DNA of 14,809 nucleotides from Stygibacter sp964604155 (GTDB lineage Bacteria; Cloacimonadota; Cloacimonadia; Cloacimonadales; TCS61). This document shows positions 12,370 to 14,809 of this stretch, one piece after another (the first letter of the stretch is position 1; every line of letters begins with the position of its first letter). Both the position numbers and the translations under genes were made by a program. The stretch covers positions 1-14,809 of the forward strand of contig CAZRXY010000015.1 of assembly GCA_964604155.1 (NCBI GenBank), given 5' to 3'. Under the pieces are notes generated by a model, which saw only the letters and a program-made list of their open reading frames with translations, had not been told where the DNA came from and ran no database searches.

Positions 12370-13447
12370 CGAAATTTTACATGTTATTCATAATTTCGCA
12401 CCGCCTGCTCTTGCCTCAAATTGGGATAATGTGGGACTTATGCTGGGTGATGCGCAAAGCGAAGCAAAAAAAATTCTCCTCTGCCTCGATGTTACCCCAC
12501 TTTGCGTAGAAACAGCCCTAAAAATCCAGGCAAACGTCATCATCTCACATCATCCACTTCTCTTTAAACCTCTAAATAAGATAACAAATCCTCTTCTCCT
12601 TAAACTGATTAAAAATGAGATCGCAGTGATTTCTGCCCACACTAATCTTGATATCACACGTGGTGGCGTTAATCATAAACTGGCAGAAATTTTTGATCTC
12701 AGAGATTTAGAGATTCTATCAGTTCAAGATTCAGATGATTTTTATCATCTGGCAGTTTACGTCCCCTCAGACCATGTTTATGACCTGTCTCAAGCTGTAT
12801 CTAAGGCAGGTGGCGGCAGGATAGGCAATTATTCGCATTGTGCAAATTCCTCTGCTGTAATGGGTCATTTTAAACCGCTTTCAGGAAGCGCTCCTTATTA
12901 CGGGGAAATCGGAAGAATGCAGCAGGTTGATGAGGTTAAGCTGGAATTTTTTGCCGATGGTGCCAATCTTGATAAAGTGAAACAAGCAATAAAAAAGGCT
13001 CATCCCTACGAAACCCCCGTATATGCAGTGTATCCCCTCGCACAGAAAAGTCCCAATAATGGTCTTGGAGTGATTGGCTCTCTGGCTGAACACTTATCAA
13101 TTAGTGATTTTGCCCGGATAGTGAAGGAAAAACTGGCCTGCCCATGTATCAAGGTATGGCTGGCAAACCGTTCTCAGGATGATATAATTTCCCGAATTGC
13201 CCTCTGTGGCGGCAGCGGCGGACAACTGATCTCGGCAGTAGGCAGACGGGCAGATTTGTTTCTCTCAGGAGAATTCGGTTATCATAATATGCTGGAAAGC
13301 CGCATTCCGCTTATAGAAGCAGGGCATTTTCAGACAGAATATCCCGTTTTGCAGGTATTAAAAGAGCTTCTGATCGATAGCAGACTCGAAATTGAAATCC
13401 AGCCCCCATACGAGCATGAAACCGCTACAAAGATGCTTTATTTATAG
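12347..13447 (+). CDS. Nif3-like dinuclear metal-centre protein (YqfO type)
   Basis: Family members (PF01784; YbgI, YqfO) form hexameric toroids with two metal ions per subunit and are often labelled 'GTP cyclohydrolase I type 2 homologue'; the physiological role is unsettled. The motifs WDNVGLMLG (26-34), ISHHPLLF (66-73; H68, H69), SAHTNLD (96-102; H98, D102) and EAGHFQTE (324-331; H327, E331) supply the metal ligands. An inserted domain at about 128-235 is the PII/CutA-like insertion of YqfO-type members, which accounts for the 366-residue length. The ATG lies six bases after AAGGA and overlaps recX by 23 bases. From recall, Nif3 and zinc-ribbon (1531-2241) genes are often neighbours; here they are 10 kb apart. 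Confidence 0.9.
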   Translation: MKKKITINEILHVIHNFAPPALASNWDNVGLMLGDAQSEAKKILLCLDVTPLCVETALKIQANVIISHHPLLFKPLNKITNPLLLKLIKNEIAVISAHTNLDITRGGVNHKLAEIFDLRDLEILSVQDSDDFYHLAVYVPSDHVYDLSQAVSKAGGGRIGNYSHCANSSAVMGHFKPLSGSAPYYGEIGRMQQVDEVKLEFFADGANLDKVKQAIKKAHPYETPVYAVYPLAQKSPNNGLGVIGSLAEHLSISDFARIVKEKLACPCIKVWLANRSQDDIISRIALCGGSGGQLISAVGRRADLFLSGEFGYHNMLESRIPLIEAGHFQTEYPVLQVLKELLIDSRLEIEIQPPYEHETATKMLYL

Positions 13448-13475
13448 CTGATAATTCCAAAAGAAAATCACTAAC

Positions 13476-14024
13476 CTATTTTTTTATACTGTCTAAGTCT
13501 CCCAGAAGATAATTGCGGTCATCCTCTTCGCTAATCTGCTCAGCGGCTTCTTTGCCAAGAGTGATGTATTCATCAGCTTTTTTCTCATTTCCCAGTAGAT
13601 ATTCCGCCCTGGCAAGAGCCTCATAAGCAAATCCCAGGTTAAATCCACCCAAATCATTATTCCGGCAGATACTCAGACATTCTTCTGCATATAACAAGGC
13701 TTCTGCCGGACGGTTCAAAAGAGCATACACTCTGCTTATCTGCCATTCACCAACTGCATGATTTGTAGCGTCACCCACCGCTTCCCAATGAGCACGGGAA
13801 GCATGAGCTGTATGGATCATCATAATCTCATCCTTGGATGAACGCTCTGGCTGGTCAATATAATCCCAGCATCTGTTAAAAAAATCGGCTGCAAAGTATC
13901 TGTGTGCCTGTAAAACCGCAGAATCATCCCCTCCCCCTGCCTGCTCTGAGGAAGTACCCTCATTCTCATCTGCTATTAGCAGAACTGCAAACAAAAGAAA
14001 TACTACGATAAATAAATAATTCAT
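13476..14024 (-). CDS. Exported helical-repeat (TPR-like) protein
   Basis: A signal peptide (MNYLFIVVFLLFAVLLIA, about residues 1-18) is followed by an acidic linker and a domain of about 145 residues made of paired helices. It contains HRYFAADFFNRCWDYID, MIHTAHASRAHWEAVGD, GEWQISRVYALLNRPAEALLYAEECLSIC, and GFAYEALARAEYLLGNEKKADEYI; the last two look like TPR units. From memory this matches a widespread family of about 150-residue proteins that are usually cytosolic, with the 'HAAHASRYHW...GEWQ(I/V)SRVYA' signature; I know no function for it. The start is ATG 14024, six bases after GGGGG; TTG 14036 is also open. Here the family appears with an export signal. It converges on the Nif3 gene with only 28 bases between. 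Confidence 0.75.
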   Translation of the reverse strand: MNYLFIVVFLLFAVLLIADENEGTSSEQAGGGDDSAVLQAHRYFAADFFNRCWDYIDQPERSSKDEIMMIHTAHASRAHWEAVGDATNHAVGEWQISRVYALLNRPAEALLYAEECLSICRNNDLGGFNLGFAYEALARAEYLLGNEKKADEYITLGKEAAEQISEEDDRNYLLGDLDSIKK

Positions 14025-14051
14025 ATTAACCCCCAAAAATACTTACTCAAG

Positions 14052-14077
14052 TTTATAAGAGTACAAAATTCTGTCAA
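14052..14077 (-). promoter_or_regulatory. Possible promoter of the exported TPR-like gene
   Basis: On the minus strand a consensus -35 TTGACA (14077-14072) is followed by TATAAA (14057-14052). The spacing is only 14 bases, shorter than the usual 16-18. An alternative is TTGTTT with 18-base spacing to the same -10. Copy D of the ATGCCAG element lies directly upstream. Confidence 0.35.
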
Positions 14078-14094
14078 ACAAGTTCAATGTCACA

Positions 14095-14114
14095 CTGGCA
14101 TACCCCCGAAATTT
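14095..14114 (-). repeat. ATGCCAG-type dispersed element, copy D
   Basis: Read on the minus strand this is AAATTTCGGGGGTATGCCAG, 19 of 20 bases identical to copy A at 161-180. It ends 70 bases upstream of the minus-strand TPR-like gene and is in sense orientation to it. Confidence 0.5.
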
Positions 14115-14192
14115 TATGGTTGAGGCAGGCTGTCTCCTGATTGCAAAATCGAAAATGTAATTTTAAAGATTCTCACGGGAGAAGGGAAATCT

Positions 14193-14220
14193 GTGAAAAG
14201 TGAGAAGTGAAAAGTGAGAA
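14193..14220. repeat. Heptad tandem repeat (GTGARAA x4)
   Basis: GTGAAAA and GTGAGAA alternate to give two exact copies of a 14-base unit, followed by a degenerate GTGGACT and GTGAGGA. It is in non-coding, purine-rich DNA. Confidence 0.75.
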
Positions 14221-14246
14221 GTGGACTGTGAGGAGAAAATGAATAG

Positions 14247-14267
14247 CCCCGTGCTTTTAGCTCGGGG
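14247..14267. repeat. REP-like hairpin
   Basis: CCCCGTGCT pairs with AGCTCGGGG with one T-T mismatch around a 3-base loop. With the following TTG it matches 20 of 24 bases of the reverse complement of 9116-9139, so it is a second copy of that element. Confidence 0.5.
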
Positions 14268-14471
14268 TTGGTGATTCCCCGCCTCCTTATCGGGATTTAT
14301 CCCAAATTTATGTAGAAGTAAGACCGGTGGTTGAAACTCGAGTCTGTCCCTATTCCACGGGATTAAACAATGGCAGTTATAGTAATACCCTTTGAAGAGT
14401 AATTCTCAAATCTTCCCGCTACAGCCTGTGTAACTCCATTATTACCAATGGGCTAACAACTAAGTAAATGA

Positions 14472-14490
14472 AAAATCAGGGGAATGCCAG
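14472..14490 (+). repeat. ATGCCAG-type dispersed element, copy E
   Basis: AAAATCAGGGGAATGCCAG abuts the tandem repeat block exactly: its final G is the first base of the first 70-bp unit. The gene it may precede lies beyond the window. Confidence 0.4.
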
Positions 14491-14683
14491 AAAATCGAAG
14501 GTTCGAGGGTTCGAAGGTTTGAAGGTTCGAAGGTTTGGGGAGGAGAAGAGGAGAAGTCTGAAAATCGAAGGTTCGAAGGTTCGAAGGTTCGAAGGTTTGA
14601 AGGTTTGAGGAGAAGAAGAGGGGAAGTCTGAAAATCGAAGGTTTGAAGGTTCGAAGGTTTGAGGAGGAGAAGAGGAGAAGAGA
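14490..14683. repeat. Two-level tandem repeat: octamers nested in 70-bp units
   Basis: Three consecutive units start at 14490, 14560 and 14630 (70, 70 and 54 bp). Each has the same three parts: GAAAAT, then octamers of the form [CT]GA[AG]GGTT (five, five and three copies, mostly CGAAGGTT), then a 24-base polypurine block (TGRGGAG, then GAGAAG-like words). The first two blocks end in GAAGTCT before the next GAAAAT. The third is shorter by exactly two octamers, as expected from slippage or unequal recombination. Octamer and 70-bp periods are not multiples of three, which argues against coding. It is not a CRISPR array because there are no unique spacers. Confidence 0.9.
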
Positions 14684-14809
14684 TGAGATGAGAGAACAAG
14701 AGAAAGAGGGAACGAAGAGATGAAGGGACGAAGGGACAAATTTAATCTCGACGGTACAACTGCGCGTAAACTCCAGATGGCAAGGCTATACTGCCAGAAT
14801 TTATCCACC

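Larger units (their letters stand above)
14025..14809. other. Non-coding stretch with several repeat classes
   Basis: No gene is supported. The stretch contains copies D and E of the ATGCCAG element, a heptad tandem repeat (14193-14220), a REP-like hairpin (14247-14267), the two-level tandem repeat (14490-14683), then a purine-rich tail with the direct repeat GAAGGGAC twice (14722-14737) and a small TGGCA...TGCCA inverted repeat near 14777-14795. Long minus-strand frames across 14460-14808 exist only because the pyrimidine-rich strand of the repeats has no stop codons. Confidence 0.6.

Noticed and set aside
14496..14600. tRNA T-arm or phage attachment site, because of repeated GGTTCGAA
   Set aside because: The octamer resembles the T-loop consensus, but there is no acceptor or anticodon arm around it and it is simply the repeat unit.
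14490..14683. CRISPR array
   Set aside because: The 70-bp units are nearly identical throughout; there are no unique spacers, and no cas genes are in the window.
14460..14808. Two overlapping minus-strand frames of repeated Ser-Asn-Leu-Arg-Thr-Phe-like peptides
   Set aside because: They are open only because the pyrimidine-rich strand of the 8-bp and 70-bp repeats lacks stops. The periods are not multiples of three, so the reading frame drifts between units.

Overview
The window (about 40% GC by eye) looks like chromosomal backbone of a free-living Gram-negative (diderm) bacterium. Lnt, a lipoprotein, a membrane-anchored periplasmic sensor and a Spy/CpxP-like periplasmic protein all imply an outer membrane and periplasm. 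I cannot name the phylum. The gene style (short overlaps, lysine-rich A-tracts, LTxxQ-type periplasmic proteins, 63-residue L28 with four cysteines) would fit the FCB group or a candidate phylum such as Cloacimonadota, but that is a guess.

Layout. (1) 1-515 is non-coding and packed with palindromes and short dispersed elements. (2) 516-7181 is a plus-strand run: a possible promoter, a 42-codon small ORF that runs into nadC, nadC, a CT398-like coiled-coil/zinc-ribbon gene, the RNase P RNA gene (rnpB), recJ, a lipoprotein gene, lnt and a MerR-type regulator. Most junctions are tight or overlapping. (3) 7186-8964 is a minus-strand operon: ECF sigma factor, small one-TM putative anti-sigma, membrane-anchored metal-sensor-like protein and exported Spy-like protein. 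It resembles a CnrYXH/extracytoplasmic-stress module. Its intrinsic terminator lies inside the 3' end of the convergent merR-type gene. (4) 8965-9312 is a divergent intergenic region with REP-like palindromes. (5) 9313-13447 is plus strand: rpmB with its own terminator, then a PF04008 'adenosine-specific kinase' gene, thpR, recA, recX and a Nif3-family gene. (6) 13476-14024 is a minus-strand gene for an exported helical-repeat (TPR-like) protein. (7) 14025-14809 is non-coding, with heptad repeats, a REP-like hairpin and a striking two-level tandem repeat (8-bp units inside 70-bp units).

How it fits together. The plus-strand genes are housekeeping: NAD synthesis (nadC), RNA processing (rnpB, thpR), repair and recombination (recJ, recA, recX), lipoprotein maturation (lnt) and translation (rpmB). 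The most system-like part is the sigma/anti-sigma/sensor/Spy operon. The least explained parts are the intergenic elements. An ATGCCAG-containing motif occurs five times outside genes. Wherever the next gene is visible in the window, the motif points the same way as that gene. I found no rRNA, tRNA, CRISPR array, transposase or phage gene.
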